A DNA stretch of 64,000 nucleotides, taken from NCBI GenBank assembly GCA_963677245.1, contig OY781921.1:1922001-1986000 (forward strand), written 5' to 3'. The notes under the pieces are model-generated. The model searched no databases, was not told the DNA's origin, and saw only the letters and a program-made list of their open reading frames with translations. The translations under genes were made by a program, and so were the position numbers. Positions 18,932-27,325 of the stretch are shown piece by piece. Source of the DNA: Saccharicrinis sp963677245 (GTDB lineage: Bacteria; Bacteroidota; Bacteroidia; Bacteroidales; Marinilabiliaceae). The stretch's first letter is position 1; each line of letters begins with the position of its first letter.

Positions 18932-19399
18932 ATGAACGAGATAGGTACATATCAAAATAGGAAAGTATATTTCTCGAACTATAAAAGTCTGATAAGTGGA
19001 AATATGCCAAATGGAAATTGGATTTGTTTAGCAATATCTAATAAAGAGCCTAATAGAAACGATTTTGAAGCATTTACTCGAAAGTCAATTAATAATAATA
19101 TACTGGAGTTTAAAGCTTGTGGAACCTGGGGAGAAAAGTTACATGATTGGTTTGACGAAATAGTTTCAATATTGGAGACTATGGAAAATCATCCTGAAAT
19201 TGAAACTATAACGACCTGGCATAATAATGAATCGCTTGCTGATGTCTTCTGGCAATGCTTTTTTGCTACATGTATTCCTGAGCATGCGGACTATGACAAC
19301 TTGAAAATTATTTGCACAGATTTAGATAATGTTAACCGAATTGACGTATTGAAGGAATATATCAGTCGATTTGAGCACGGTTGGTTACCAAAATCATGA
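18932..19399 (+). CDS. Orphan cytoplasmic protein, unknown function
   Basis: A 155-residue protein without signal peptide or membrane segments. I recognise no motif. It is acidic and rich in Trp and Asn in the middle (CGTWGEKLHDWFDE, TTWHNNESLADVFW). It begins 10 bp after the attC-like element and is followed after 15 bp by another orphan gene, so the two probably share a transcript. Such small single-domain proteins behind attC-like sites are typical cassette cargo; an immunity-type role is possible but unsupported. Confidence 0.6.
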   Translation: MNEIGTYQNRKVYFSNYKSLISGNMPNGNWICLAISNKEPNRNDFEAFTRKSINNNILEFKACGTWGEKLHDWFDEIVSILETMENHPEIETITTWHNNESLADVFWQCFFATCIPEHADYDNLKIICTDLDNVNRIDVLKEYISRFEHGWLPKS

Positions 19400-19414
19400 A
19401 AAAACAAAGAGCCG

Positions 19415-19777
19415 ATGACTAAACAATTAATTCTTACAATACTGATTTCAATGAGCATATTTAATCTTTTCGGACAAAACAGAAAGACCCATAATCAATT
19501 CAAATTTAAAGACGCAGAAAATAAAGCGGTTTTTACTTGTAACCATGTATTGGAGGGAAAACCAATATTATATGCAACCCATGACCACGACGGTGATTGG
19601 CAGTTTTTATGCGGACTTGATAACCATACAGAAGAAAATGCAAAGATTATTTCTTTGAAACAAGTTACTGAATTAGACAGTTCAGTAAATGATTTATATG
19701 AAATGCCTAAGGGTATTGGAGCAACAAGAGATTCTGATGGAGCAAAGTGGTCTCCATTTAAACTTGAATCGGAATAA
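19415..19777 (+). CDS. Orphan small secreted protein
   Basis: A 120-residue protein with signal peptide (MTKQLILTILISMSIFNLFG). The mature part carries CNHVLEGKPILYATHDHDGD followed by WQFLCG, and ends in GATRDSDGAKWSPF. These look like a conserved small-domain family, but I cannot name it. It lies 15 bp after the preceding orphan gene. Confidence 0.6.
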   Translation: MTKQLILTILISMSIFNLFGQNRKTHNQFKFKDAENKAVFTCNHVLEGKPILYATHDHDGDWQFLCGLDNHTEENAKIISLKQVTELDSSVNDLYEMPKGIGATRDSDGAKWSPFKLESE

Positions 19778-20169
19778 ATGGAGTAGAAACAAATTTTATA
19801 ATACTTATCTTGATTCCTACCTTGAATTTGTAAAGCAAAATGAAGGGTTAAAATAAACTGCTGAGCTTTTTATCTTCAACAAATAAAACAGAATGCTGGA
19901 GCCTGCATAAATTTTCTCAGATAAAATTCTATCTGAACCTTATAAGAAAACGATTCAAGATAAATAACTGCGCAAGGAATGATATGCTTATCGTTAAAAT
20001 AAAGAAACCGATTGTAAGCATTACACGCAAAAAAATGGATATGAATAGGCACACCCTTGATTATAGCACCCAAAGACACTGCTATTGAAATTAAACTGTT
20101 TATTTTTGTTGGGCTATAAAGCATAGGTTTTAGTGATTGTTTCGTTATTTATTATCAATATTAATTTAT
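19778..20169. other. Intergenic region with gene-remnant repeat
   Basis: About 390 bp without a credible gene. It begins with the remnant repeat at 19810-19859 described separately. The rest (19860-20169) shows no terminator or clear promoter. An 82-codon minus-strand open frame exists but has no supporting feature. Confidence 0.5.
19810..19859 (+). repeat. Direct repeat copy A, remnant of a coding 3' end
   Basis: A 50-bp segment repeated at 21257-21304. In this copy one frame reads DSYLEFVKQNEGLK followed by a stop, so it looks like the last codons of a lost gene. The second copy has lost 2 bp and the frame is broken. Confidence 0.6.
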
Positions 20170-21210
20170 ATGCGTAAAGAATTTAAAATTAATGATGAGC
20201 TTGTAAAAGCAGGTGAAAGTAAAGTTGTTAACTTTTCCTTACCAGCCCTTCACTCAGACTCAACTGTAACAATGCCTGTTCATGTTGTACATGGGAAAAA
20301 AGAAGGTCCTGTTATATTTATTAGTGCTGCTATTCACGGAGATGAAATTAATGGTGTGGAAATCATCAGGCGTCTTTTATCAATGGATGCCATAAAGCGT
20401 ATTAAAGGAACATTGTTGGCTGTACCCGTTGTTAATATTTACGGTTTTAATTCTCATTCAAGATACTTACCTGACAGACGTGATTTAAATCGATCTTTTC
20501 CAGGAGTTGAGTCTGGTTCAATGGCCGGTAGGCTCGCTAATGTTTTTATGTCAGAAGTAGTTTCTCGCTCTGATATGGGGATTGATATACATACAGCTTC
20601 CATACACCGTGACAACCTACCTCAAATTCGTGCTGACCTAAATGTCGAGAAGCTAAATACGATGTCAAATATATTTGAATCTCCGGTTATTTTGCATTCC
20701 GCTCCTCCTGTAGGCTCTTTAAGGGCAGCTGCTAATCAGGCAAATGTTCCTGTAATGGTATATGAATCAGGAGAAGCGCTTAGGTTTGATGAATTATCAA
20801 TCAGAGTTGGTGTAAGAGGAATTTTAAATGTCATGCATAAACTAGGGATGTTAACAAAGTCAATGCAAAGAAAACAAAAGTCATCTGTAATTTTACATTC
20901 CAGCACCTGGGTGAGAGCTTCTACTAGTGGCATATTACGAGCCGCTGTTTCTTTAGGAGATATGGTTAAAAAAGGTGATTTAATTGGTTACATTTCTAAT
21001 CCTGCCAGTAAAAACGATACAATTGTTGAAGCCACATCTAGTGGTATTATTATTGGTAGAACGAACATTCCATTGATCTACGAAGGTGAGGCTTTATTTC
21101 ATATAGGCAAATCCCACGAAACGAAACTATTAGAAGAACACATGGATGCATTAAATAATGACTCACTATTAAATCCTCCTGAATTAGTAGAAGAACCGAT
21201 TATTGTATAA
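20170..21210 (+). CDS. Succinylglutamate desuccinylase/aspartoacylase-family zinc hydrolase
   Basis: A 346-residue M14-like zinc amidohydrolase. Seen: zinc site HGDE (His56, Glu59), substrate-binding segment LPDRRDLNRSFPG, third zinc ligand in DIHTAS (His141), and an active-site Glu in YESGEAL (about 199-202). The C-terminal beta-barrel-like domain resembles a lipoyl-type fold (SLGDMVKKGDLIGYI). Known relatives cleave N-acyl amino acids or, beside RimK-type ligases, trim glutamate tails. No ATP-grasp partner lies in this window, so the substrate is unknown. I use the ATG at 20170, not the open-frame start at 20137, because family members begin with this segment. Confidence 0.85.
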   Translation: MRKEFKINDELVKAGESKVVNFSLPALHSDSTVTMPVHVVHGKKEGPVIFISAAIHGDEINGVEIIRRLLSMDAIKRIKGTLLAVPVVNIYGFNSHSRYLPDRRDLNRSFPGVESGSMAGRLANVFMSEVVSRSDMGIDIHTASIHRDNLPQIRADLNVEKLNTMSNIFESPVILHSAPPVGSLRAAANQANVPVMVYESGEALRFDELSIRVGVRGILNVMHKLGMLTKSMQRKQKSSVILHSSTWVRASTSGILRAAVSLGDMVKKGDLIGYISNPASKNDTIVEATSSGIIIGRTNIPLIYEGEALFHIGKSHETKLLEEHMDALNNDSLLNPPELVEEPIIV

Positions 21211-21256
21211 TATTGAATTGATAATAAAAGAAACACTTAATTTACTATCCCTTTCG

Positions 21257-21304
21257 TTGATTCCTACCTTGAATTTGTAGCAAAATGAAGGATTAAAATA
21301 AACT
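21257..21304 (+). repeat. Direct repeat copy B
   Basis: 48 bp nearly identical to 19810-19859: 2 bp deleted and one substitution. The pair brackets the zinc-hydrolase gene. It ends 2 bp before the ATG at 21306, so it supplies the leader of the next gene. Confidence 0.6.
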
Positions 21305-21305
21305 T

Positions 21306-21743
21306 ATGAGCATACTATTTTCAGCATATAAACAATATATTCGGTTTGTCTTACTCATGATGTTATTTGCATCAGGTCTATTTACTATTTTTAGTAGCAT
21401 TAATCTGTTTGCCTACTCTAAAGTAAAAACAGGATTATTAGAATCTGCTGACTTCTCAAATAATGAGATCAAAATAAAGCTTATTGATGACGATAAGAGT
21501 TATCATGCTGCACCTAATAATTATTCGGTACTTGAGATATGTGATACTTCTCTATTTCGAAAAAACAGCAAAGCTGAAATTTCATTTATTAACCAATCGC
21601 TTATTCAAAATGTAGTTATTGATAATAAGTATGCCATTAAAAAAGGAGCCTTGTATAAAGATCATTTTTACACTATGATTGGAATACCAATTGTTTGGAT
21701 TCTTGTGTTTATTCTTTATCGTCAGTTTATAAAGCATAATTAA
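21306..21743 (+). CDS. Small membrane protein, two transmembrane segments, unknown
   Basis: A 145-residue protein with a transmembrane helix at about 12-36, a soluble, probably periplasmic, beta-rich loop, and a second helix at about 122-140. I recognise no family; the layout recalls DUF3592-like proteins, but no diagnostic motif is visible. It lies directly behind repeat copy B and 27 bp before another small membrane-anchored protein, probably co-transcribed. Confidence 0.6.
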   Translation: MSILFSAYKQYIRFVLLMMLFASGLFTIFSSINLFAYSKVKTGLLESADFSNNEIKIKLIDDDKSYHAAPNNYSVLEICDTSLFRKNSKAEISFINQSLIQNVVIDNKYAIKKGALYKDHFYTMIGIPIVWILVFILYRQFIKHN

Positions 21744-21770
21744 AATAAATCACGAATTGTAACCAACACC

Positions 21771-22214
21771 ATGATCGTATACCTACTTTTAGCCCTAATA
21801 ATACTTGGACTTTATTTTGCCACAAAAGGTAGAATAGATAAAAAGAGAATGTTGAAGACAGCACAAATTTTCACTAATAAAAATCATTCTGAACCGGATA
21901 TCAAAAAAATCAACAACCAATTCCTTGGCAAGAAAATTTATGTTTATCGTTACGATAAAAAAACAGATTGCTTTAAATCTTTACACCAAGTAAAAAAGGA
22001 TATTAAGGCGCAAGATCTTGACTACAAAGAACAAATCCGATTTAAAAGTTTAATGAACATCCATTCCAATGAGTTTGAATATTTTAAACACAAGGATTCA
22101 AGACACCTACTCTACCCTATTGCTTCAGGTGCAAACAGAACTGACTTATTATTGATTGAAACCAGCTATGAATCCTTCAACGATTTATTCAATCGAAAAC
22201 CAAGCCCTGTTTAA
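21771..22214 (+). CDS. Membrane-anchored orphan protein
   Basis: A 147-residue protein with a single N-terminal transmembrane helix (about 2-18) and a basic cytoplasmic-type domain. No family recognised. It is probably in one transcript with the preceding membrane protein. Its end is followed by 900 bp of repeat-rich DNA. Confidence 0.55.
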   Translation: MIVYLLLALIILGLYFATKGRIDKKRMLKTAQIFTNKNHSEPDIKKINNQFLGKKIYVYRYDKKTDCFKSLHQVKKDIKAQDLDYKEQIRFKSLMNIHSNEFEYFKHKDSRHLLYPIASGANRTDLLLIETSYESFNDLFNRKPSPV

Positions 22215-22350
22215 GGTTTGTGTTGTCGTACATTCACCTTCTCTAAACTGATATCCTCATGTTAAACAAAGTGACATGATCATGTTACAAAATGTGACAT
22301 AGGCATATCAAAGCATTCGACATAGTAATGGAAACATTTGTTGAATGCCT

Positions 22351-22475
22351 ATGGGACATTTTTCCCATAGTAAGGCGACAAACTTCCTATAGTGTATGGG
22401 ACAAATCTCCCATAGTAAATAGGACGATTCTCCTATAGTAAGGGGACAAACTTCCCATAGTAAGAGCGATAAGTT
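22351..22475. repeat. Tandem array of about five short hairpin units
   Basis: The unit, about 23-28 bp, has the form GGGACaaatctCCCATAGTAA. Units 1, 3 and 5 keep a GGGA/TCCC stem. Unit 4 has AGGA/TCCT, a compensatory change that preserves pairing; unit 2 is degenerate. Units are separated by a short TAGTAA-type spacer. There is no unique spacer, so it is not CRISPR. Confidence 0.75.
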
Positions 22476-22592
22476 TCCCGAGCGTTAATCTAATACTAGC
22501 AATGATGCATAGTACTTTATTACCCTTATTTATATAGATCCATCGTTGATCAGTAAATAATTTTATATTCTGAATTCACCTTTGTTTACGTG

Positions 22593-22739
22593 CAACTCCA
22601 CAGGAGTTGTAGGGTATGGAGCTTATCTTTTAATCTCTATAGATATTCAACTTCTCTGAAGTTGATAAAATTATCCCCAGCGGGGATAAATATTTATAGA
22701 ACTATTGGTTCGTTGTTATTTACAACTCCAGCGGAGTTG
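22593..22739. repeat. Bacteroidota-type intergenic palindrome cluster
   Basis: Four perfect or near-perfect palindromes with 3-nt loops: CAACTCCacaGGAGTTG (22593-22609), CAACTTCtctGAAGTTG (22648-22664), TTATCCCCagcGGGGATAA (22671-22689) and CAACTCCagcGGAGTTG (22723-22739). TATTTATAGAAC-like linkers lie between. Similar CAACTCC-x-GGAGTTG clusters are frequent in Bacteroidota genomes; their function is not known to me. Confidence 0.8.
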
Positions 22740-22920
22740 CATATTATTTTAATTGTGCTGATTAACCGGACAATAATGATATGGATCTTAAACGTAACCT
22801 TAAAAATCCACAAACTCGAATTTGATTGAGCAAGCTTATTTTCCTATTCTGCACAAAGAATAGGCGACTCTGCAATTCATTTTTTCTTTTGCCTTTTCGA
22901 TGCACTTATTTTGATTTAAT

Positions 22921-23084
22921 CCGGATTATGTATTAAAGATTCGTTATGAGTATTGAAAATGCAATAAAACAAGAGCTTACTGAAACGAGGCATAGCACCG
23001 CTATGGTGAGTTGAAGGAAGTTAATGAAATGACTTGTTTTGAAGCAGTTTCAATAGGTAATAGACTTTTTAATGCATATTCCGG
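22921..23084. mobile_element. 164-bp MITE-like repeat, copy 1
   Basis: Identical in length to the element at 49121-49284, with only 3 mismatches in 164 positions. Ends are imperfect inverted repeats: CCGGATTATGTATTAAA against CCGGAATATGCATTAAA. TTAA occurs just outside both ends. Internally CATAGcaccgCTATG forms a hairpin. It has no open frame, so it would have to be moved in trans. Confidence 0.8.
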
Positions 23085-23116
23085 GTTTAATAAATGTTGA
23101 ACCAAAATAAAACAAA

Positions 23117-23959
23117 ATGAAAACAAAAGCTTTAACAATTACCGTGTTCATGTCAATGCTGCTGATTTATGCCTGTTCGTTGTATTGTCAGAAAAATGCT
23201 CAAATTAAGAAGTACCTAGAAAGCCTTCCTAAAAATCTTAAGCTTGAAGAGAAAACGCCACAGAAATATCTTATGACGGCAGAATACTTCAATAAAGATA
23301 TCTATGGTAACTTAGGCAGTAAAGTAAAAATTACCGGGGTATACACAAGAGGTTTAAAGGATGAGTCTGTTAGGTGGAACAATACCTATCTATCTAAAAC
23401 CTATAACCAAGCTGAAGCATACGCGAGCAGCGTAAAACAAGATTATATGGAAGGGCTGACTTATAATCCGTCATCGAACATATTAGATGAGTCTTTTTTT
23501 AAAGTCTTCGGAAAAAGTGAGGACCATATTTTTGCACGTAATTTAATATGGGATATGACCGCCATAGAAAAATTTGCATGGGCTTACTTTGATTCTCTGC
23601 AATTAAACAAAACCTATGTAGTGCCCGAAATTCAAGGTGCATTTAATATGGCCGATGTGGGCACGTACAATCATGCGAAGGTAGGACTGAACTGGATTGG
23701 AATTTCGATGATGAATAATAAACTATGTGCCGTTATTGAATACCGGGCCTTAGATAATAAGCTGGAATTACACACCGAAAACATAAACTCAAAAGGCAGT
23801 GAACTGTATTGGGGTAAAACCTGGGTTGCGCTCGAAAATAAACAAATTGAATATGCCGAAATGTATAGCAACACTATTCAGGATATGGAAATTGAGAGTT
23901 TACCGAATAAGATAATGGCCTGCACTAAACGTGTGCTTAAGCTGGAAAGAATCAAATAG
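23117..23959 (+). CDS. Orphan secreted protein, unknown
   Basis: A 280-residue protein with an N-terminal export signal (LLIYACSLYCQK, possibly a lipoprotein). I recognise no domain. The mature part is mixed alpha/beta with several Trp and Tyr residues. It begins 33 bp after the MITE-like element, so that element may carry or alter its promoter. It precedes the LytS/LytTR pair by 189 bp, but no functional link is visible. Confidence 0.65.
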   Translation: MKTKALTITVFMSMLLIYACSLYCQKNAQIKKYLESLPKNLKLEEKTPQKYLMTAEYFNKDIYGNLGSKVKITGVYTRGLKDESVRWNNTYLSKTYNQAEAYASSVKQDYMEGLTYNPSSNILDESFFKVFGKSEDHIFARNLIWDMTAIEKFAWAYFDSLQLNKTYVVPEIQGAFNMADVGTYNHAKVGLNWIGISMMNNKLCAVIEYRALDNKLELHTENINSKGSELYWGKTWVALENKQIEYAEMYSNTIQDMEIESLPNKIMACTKRVLKLERIK

Positions 23960-24148
23960 ATTAGTAAGTTTGACGGTATAAAACTGGCATGACCGAAGCA
24001 AATGTTTAGGCCACACCGGAGCTTGATTGGATTTTGAACCGCTTATCAGCTTTTTGCTATTTTATAAATATAAAACAAACCATGATTATAATAACTCTTT
24101 AGAATGATTAACATGGCATGTTCCATCTGACCAATAAAAACCAGACAA

Positions 24149-25207
24149 ATGAAAACAAGAGGAATAAAAGATTTATACTTACCCAAAGGAATTGCCAAGC
24201 ATGTAAAGTTTATACTTTTTTGTGCTGCCTTTACGCCTATTTGGGGTTTAATAACAAGAGTCGAACTTGATAAGAACTACCTTCTCAGTACATTTATCGT
24301 CATGTGCATTGTTATTGAAATTGTGAATTTGATATCGCATAGGATCTTAAAAATAAAAATAGAATCTTTACCAAAACCAACAGGCTGGAAAGATATAATA
24401 CGCATCTATCTTTTTCGTTTGGTTTTGTTTTATATCATCTGCATAACCGTAACCTCAATAATTGTCCTGTTGTATTTATATCTGTTCCATAAAGTGCAAG
24501 GGTTTGATATTCCTTCCGTGGAATGGTTTTTTAATATTTTTGTTAAGACAGCTAAAGTAACAGCCATAGGATTTTTATTTGCAACCCCAATATTCTTCTT
24601 TGTTCCGTGGCAACAATCGCTAAAAAGAGAGTTCGAGCTTAGGGAACAAAACCTGATCTTTCAAAACGAAACATTAAAAAACCAGGTAAATCCACATTTC
24701 TTATTCAATAGTTTAAATACCTTGACTTCTTTGATGAATAACGAGGTTGAAATAGCCAACCAGTTTGTTGGAAAACTATCACTTATTTACCGCTATATTC
24801 TTGATAATTCGGTTAAAACAAAGATTCCTTTGGAAGAGGAAATAAATTTTATCAAGGATTACTTTTATATGCATCAAATACGTAGCGAAGGAAAAATTAA
24901 ACTCCATATTCATATCAAGGACGATGCATATAAATACGAAATATTACCGGTATCCTTACAGTTATTAGTTGAAAATGCCATTAAGCACAATATGGCAACC
25001 GCCGAAAAACCATTGGATATTAATATTTACCTGGAAGATGGGTATATTGTGGTTCATAACAATATACAGAAAATGGCCACTCAAATTGTTTCCACAAAAA
25101 TAGGACTTAAAAACCTAAAGGAAAGAGTGCGATTGATTACGGGTAAAGAGATTGTTATTTCAGAAACAGAAGAAGAGTTTATCGTTAAAGTTCCCTTGAC
25201 CACATGA
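24149..25207 (+). CDS. LytS/YehU-type sensor histidine kinase
   Basis: A 352-residue membrane kinase. Four transmembrane helices occupy about residues 18-160. A short coiled coil leads to the His_kinase domain with the phospho-acceptor block NPHFLFNSLNTLTSLM, then an ATPase domain with LLVENAIKHNM (N-box) and a degenerate glycine-rich segment (GLKNLKERV). This is the usual reduced catalytic core of the LytS class. It overlaps the response-regulator gene by 4 bp (ATGA), so the pair is translationally coupled. The signal is unknown. Confidence 0.93.
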   Translation: MKTRGIKDLYLPKGIAKHVKFILFCAAFTPIWGLITRVELDKNYLLSTFIVMCIVIEIVNLISHRILKIKIESLPKPTGWKDIIRIYLFRLVLFYIICITVTSIIVLLYLYLFHKVQGFDIPSVEWFFNIFVKTAKVTAIGFLFATPIFFFVPWQQSLKREFELREQNLIFQNETLKNQVNPHFLFNSLNTLTSLMNNEVEIANQFVGKLSLIYRYILDNSVKTKIPLEEEINFIKDYFYMHQIRSEGKIKLHIHIKDDAYKYEILPVSLQLLVENAIKHNMATAEKPLDINIYLEDGYIVVHNNIQKMATQIVSTKIGLKNLKERVRLITGKEIVISETEEEFIVKVPLTT

Positions 25208-25959
25208 ATGTTTTAGTAGTAGAAAATGAAAATCCTGCAGTTGAAGGACTAATTAGTCAGTTAAAAAAGATTGATCCCGATATTGATATTATCGGGATTA
25301 CCCAATCTGTCGAGTCAACCATAAACTGGTTTCAGAGTCATCCAAATCCCGATCTTATTTTTATGGATATTCAGCTCGATGACGGCCTTTGTTTTGAAAT
25401 ATTTGAAACAATGAAGATGGATACACCTGTTATTTTTACAACAGCCTACAACGAATATATGCTCTCTGCATTTAAGGTGAATAGTGTAGATTACTTATTA
25501 AAACCTATTGAAGAAAAAAGTCTGCGCCAGGCGATTGATAAATTTAAGTCTATTCATTACAATGCTTCCATAAATAATGAAGTAATAAAGCAATTGCTAA
25601 ATGAACTAAACAAGGAATATAAAAACCGGTTTCTGATTAAGATAGGCGAAAATTACAAATCGATTCCCGATAAAGAAATTGCTTGTTTTTACATATTGGA
25701 ACGAGCTACTTTCCTCAGAACAGTTTCTGATAAAGATTATGCCATTGACTATTCTCTGGATAGTTTGCAGGAAATCATTAACCCGGATAAATTTTTCAGA
25801 ATCAATAGGAATAGCATTATCAATATTAATGAGATCAATGATATAATCAGTTATTCTTCGAGCAGATTAAAAATTAAACTCAACAGCAACAAACCCATAC
25901 ATGATTTAATTGTGAGTAAAGACAAAGTAAAAGAATTTAAAAAATGGATTGATAAGTAA
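25204..25959 (+). CDS. LytTR-family response regulator
   Basis: A 251-residue regulator: receiver domain (about 1-120) with phospho-acceptor Asp55 (FMDIQLDDG), Thr (FTTAY) and Lys (LLKPIEE), then a LytTR DNA-binding domain (about 145-250) with FFRINRNSIININ. One oddity: the acidic pocket reads VVENENP, so the second Asp is replaced by Asn8, which may weaken Mg binding. It is the partner of the overlapping LytS-type kinase. Target genes cannot be deduced, although neighbouring orphan genes with shared upstream repeats are candidates. Confidence 0.93.
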   Translation: MNVLVVENENPAVEGLISQLKKIDPDIDIIGITQSVESTINWFQSHPNPDLIFMDIQLDDGLCFEIFETMKMDTPVIFTTAYNEYMLSAFKVNSVDYLLKPIEEKSLRQAIDKFKSIHYNASINNEVIKQLLNELNKEYKNRFLIKIGENYKSIPDKEIACFYILERATFLRTVSDKDYAIDYSLDSLQEIINPDKFFRINRNSIININEINDIISYSSSRLKIKLNSNKPIHDLIVSKDKVKEFKKWIDK

Positions 25960-25987
25960 GGACTCTGCTCCTAAAATTTAAATTCTG

Positions 25988-26035
25988 AACATTTTACCTC
26001 TCTCCCAATAATTATTATGTATATTCGTTTGCATA
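25988..26035 (+). promoter_or_regulatory. Duplicated promoter segment, copy 1
   Basis: About 48 bp (AACATTTTACCTCTCTC ... GTATATTCGTTTGCATA) closely repeated at 27079-27127. It includes a -7-like TATATTCG. It lies 75 bp before the ATG at 26111. A shared upstream segment for two different orphan genes suggests shared control. Confidence 0.6.
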
Positions 26036-26110
26036 TAAAAGAACGATATAAGCAATTGAGATTATCGTCTTTATTGCAAAAAAATAGAACACAATCCAGA
26101 ATAGATAGTT

Positions 26111-26833
26111 ATGAGAAAATTAATAGCTTTTTTTGTGATTCTTACCTCAATTAACATTACTGCTCAGGGGTTTGAAATTCCTCAGTCTTTTAGACATCTA
26201 AAACAAATTAAAATTGAAATGGAAATAGACATTTATGCGTTCGTTAGCAACGATTTTATTGAAAATTATAGTATAAGTGAAAAGTTCCAAGAAGAGAATC
26301 ATATTGAAGAAATAATTGGTTTAGTAAAACCTAATCGAAATAGTAATGATTATTACTTGCTTAGCTTTACTTCTTTTCCTAGTTATGATCATGCTTTCAG
26401 TTTTTATAAAAAGGAAAATAACGAATATAATTATAGTTTCAGCATAGGAGGAAAACAAATATATCTCCCTGGTAATGGATTTGTTTACGTCTCAGGACAC
26501 TCAAATAATATGTTCTCAGAGAAAAGAAAATATAAACTTGAAAACGATTCTCTGACAGAAATAAAGCAACCTTATTATTATGTTGGACTTAATACTAAAA
26601 CGAGTGAGACTATTGCTATTTTCGAATCACAAAAGTTAGAACGAAAAGTTGCAACACTTCCCAAAAACTCTGAGATCGAAGTCGTACTTTGTGAATATAT
26701 TTATGATAAAAAAAATGAGTTTATTCAAGACGAATACTATTTAATAAAGACTTCATTTGGCTTAATTGGTTGGTGGCGATTAGACCATTCTTATAAACAA
26801 ACAATTAATGGACTATTTTATAATGGAGATTAA
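26111..26833 (+). CDS. Orphan secreted protein with SH3-like C-terminal domain
   Basis: A 240-residue protein with signal peptide (MRKLIAFFVILTSINITAQG). No family recognised for the first 170 residues. The last 70 (IAIFESQKLERKVATLPKNS ... LIKTSFGLIGWWRLD) have the pattern of a bacterial SH3-like barrel, usually a peptidoglycan or ligand-binding module; this is an inference. Its stop codon lies about 10 bp before an attC-like element, so the gene may be a cassette. Confidence 0.6.
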   Translation: MRKLIAFFVILTSINITAQGFEIPQSFRHLKQIKIEMEIDIYAFVSNDFIENYSISEKFQEENHIEEIIGLVKPNRNSNDYYLLSFTSFPSYDHAFSFYKKENNEYNYSFSIGGKQIYLPGNGFVYVSGHSNNMFSEKRKYKLENDSLTEIKQPYYYVGLNTKTSETIAIFESQKLERKVATLPKNSEIEVVLCEYIYDKKNEFIQDEYYLIKTSFGLIGWWRLDHSYKQTINGLFYNGD

Positions 26834-26841
26834 AAAAGCCA

Positions 26842-26975
26842 GTGTCTAACATTTGGTGCTAATAAGGCATGGGCGGTTTTGTGCCAATTCGACACGGTTA
26901 AATCTCGTACTTGCTTCTACACAGTAAAACAGATCGATTCGCTAATCCGCCACCAGCTCATACCGCCAACTTAAT
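26842..26975 (+). repeat. attC-like imperfect inverted-repeat element 2
   Basis: Left arm AAC...GGTGCTAATAAGGCATGGGCGG (26848-26876) pairs loosely with right arm CCGCCACCAGCTCATACCGCC (26947-26967). Its interior (TTGCTTCTAC ... ACAGAT ... AATCCGCCAC) is clearly homologous to the element at 63764-63897 read on the minus strand, so these are members of one repeat family. The right-end GTT core is degenerate (AACTTAAT). Confidence 0.55.
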
Positions 26976-27078
26976 CCCCAAAACAATCTATTTAAACAAA
27001 TTACTAATAGGACATTTGTTGTAGTAAAAGAAATAAGCTTTCCTGACTAGCCAAAGTATTCCAATCCCTTTTATTCTA

Positions 27079-27127
27079 AACATTTTACCTCTCTCTCCAT
27101 AATTAATTATGTATATTTGATTGCATA
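27079..27127 (+). promoter_or_regulatory. Duplicated promoter segment, copy 2
   Basis: About 49 bp closely matching 25988-26035, with an intact TATATTTG -7 box at 27112-27119. It lies 80 bp before the ATG of the IS-disrupted membrane protein gene. Confidence 0.65.
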
Positions 27128-27325
27128 CGCAGTAATGATATGGACAATTATATTTATTATAGAGTCAACACCAACTAACGAAATATTAAACTAAAAGAAG
27201 AATAACATGGAACTTGACAATTCTCAATATCGACTAAGAAAAGCTATCGGAATTTTGGGTATTGCACTGCCAATACTCCTACTGCTCAACCACAATGATT
27301 TACTTTCTTCAATGAGTCACTATTA

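Larger units (their letters stand above)
22215..23116. other. Repeat-rich 900-bp intergenic region
   Basis: No credible gene. From left to right it holds tandem small hairpins (22351-22475), a set of four short palindromes (22593-22739) and a 164-bp MITE-like element (22921-23084). Degenerate hairpin units of the first type also appear at 22268-22330. Confidence 0.7.

Noticed and set aside
19876..20124. 82-codon minus-strand open frame in the 19.8-20.1 kb gap
   Set aside because: No signal, motif or ribosome-binding context, and unusual Cys-rich composition; treated as chance.
22351..22475. Possible CRISPR array
   Set aside because: Units are directly adjacent palindromes without unique spacers of constant length, and no cas gene is nearby.
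22590..22829. 79-codon plus-strand frame across the palindrome cluster
   Set aside because: The translation follows the palindromic repeats and has no independent support.
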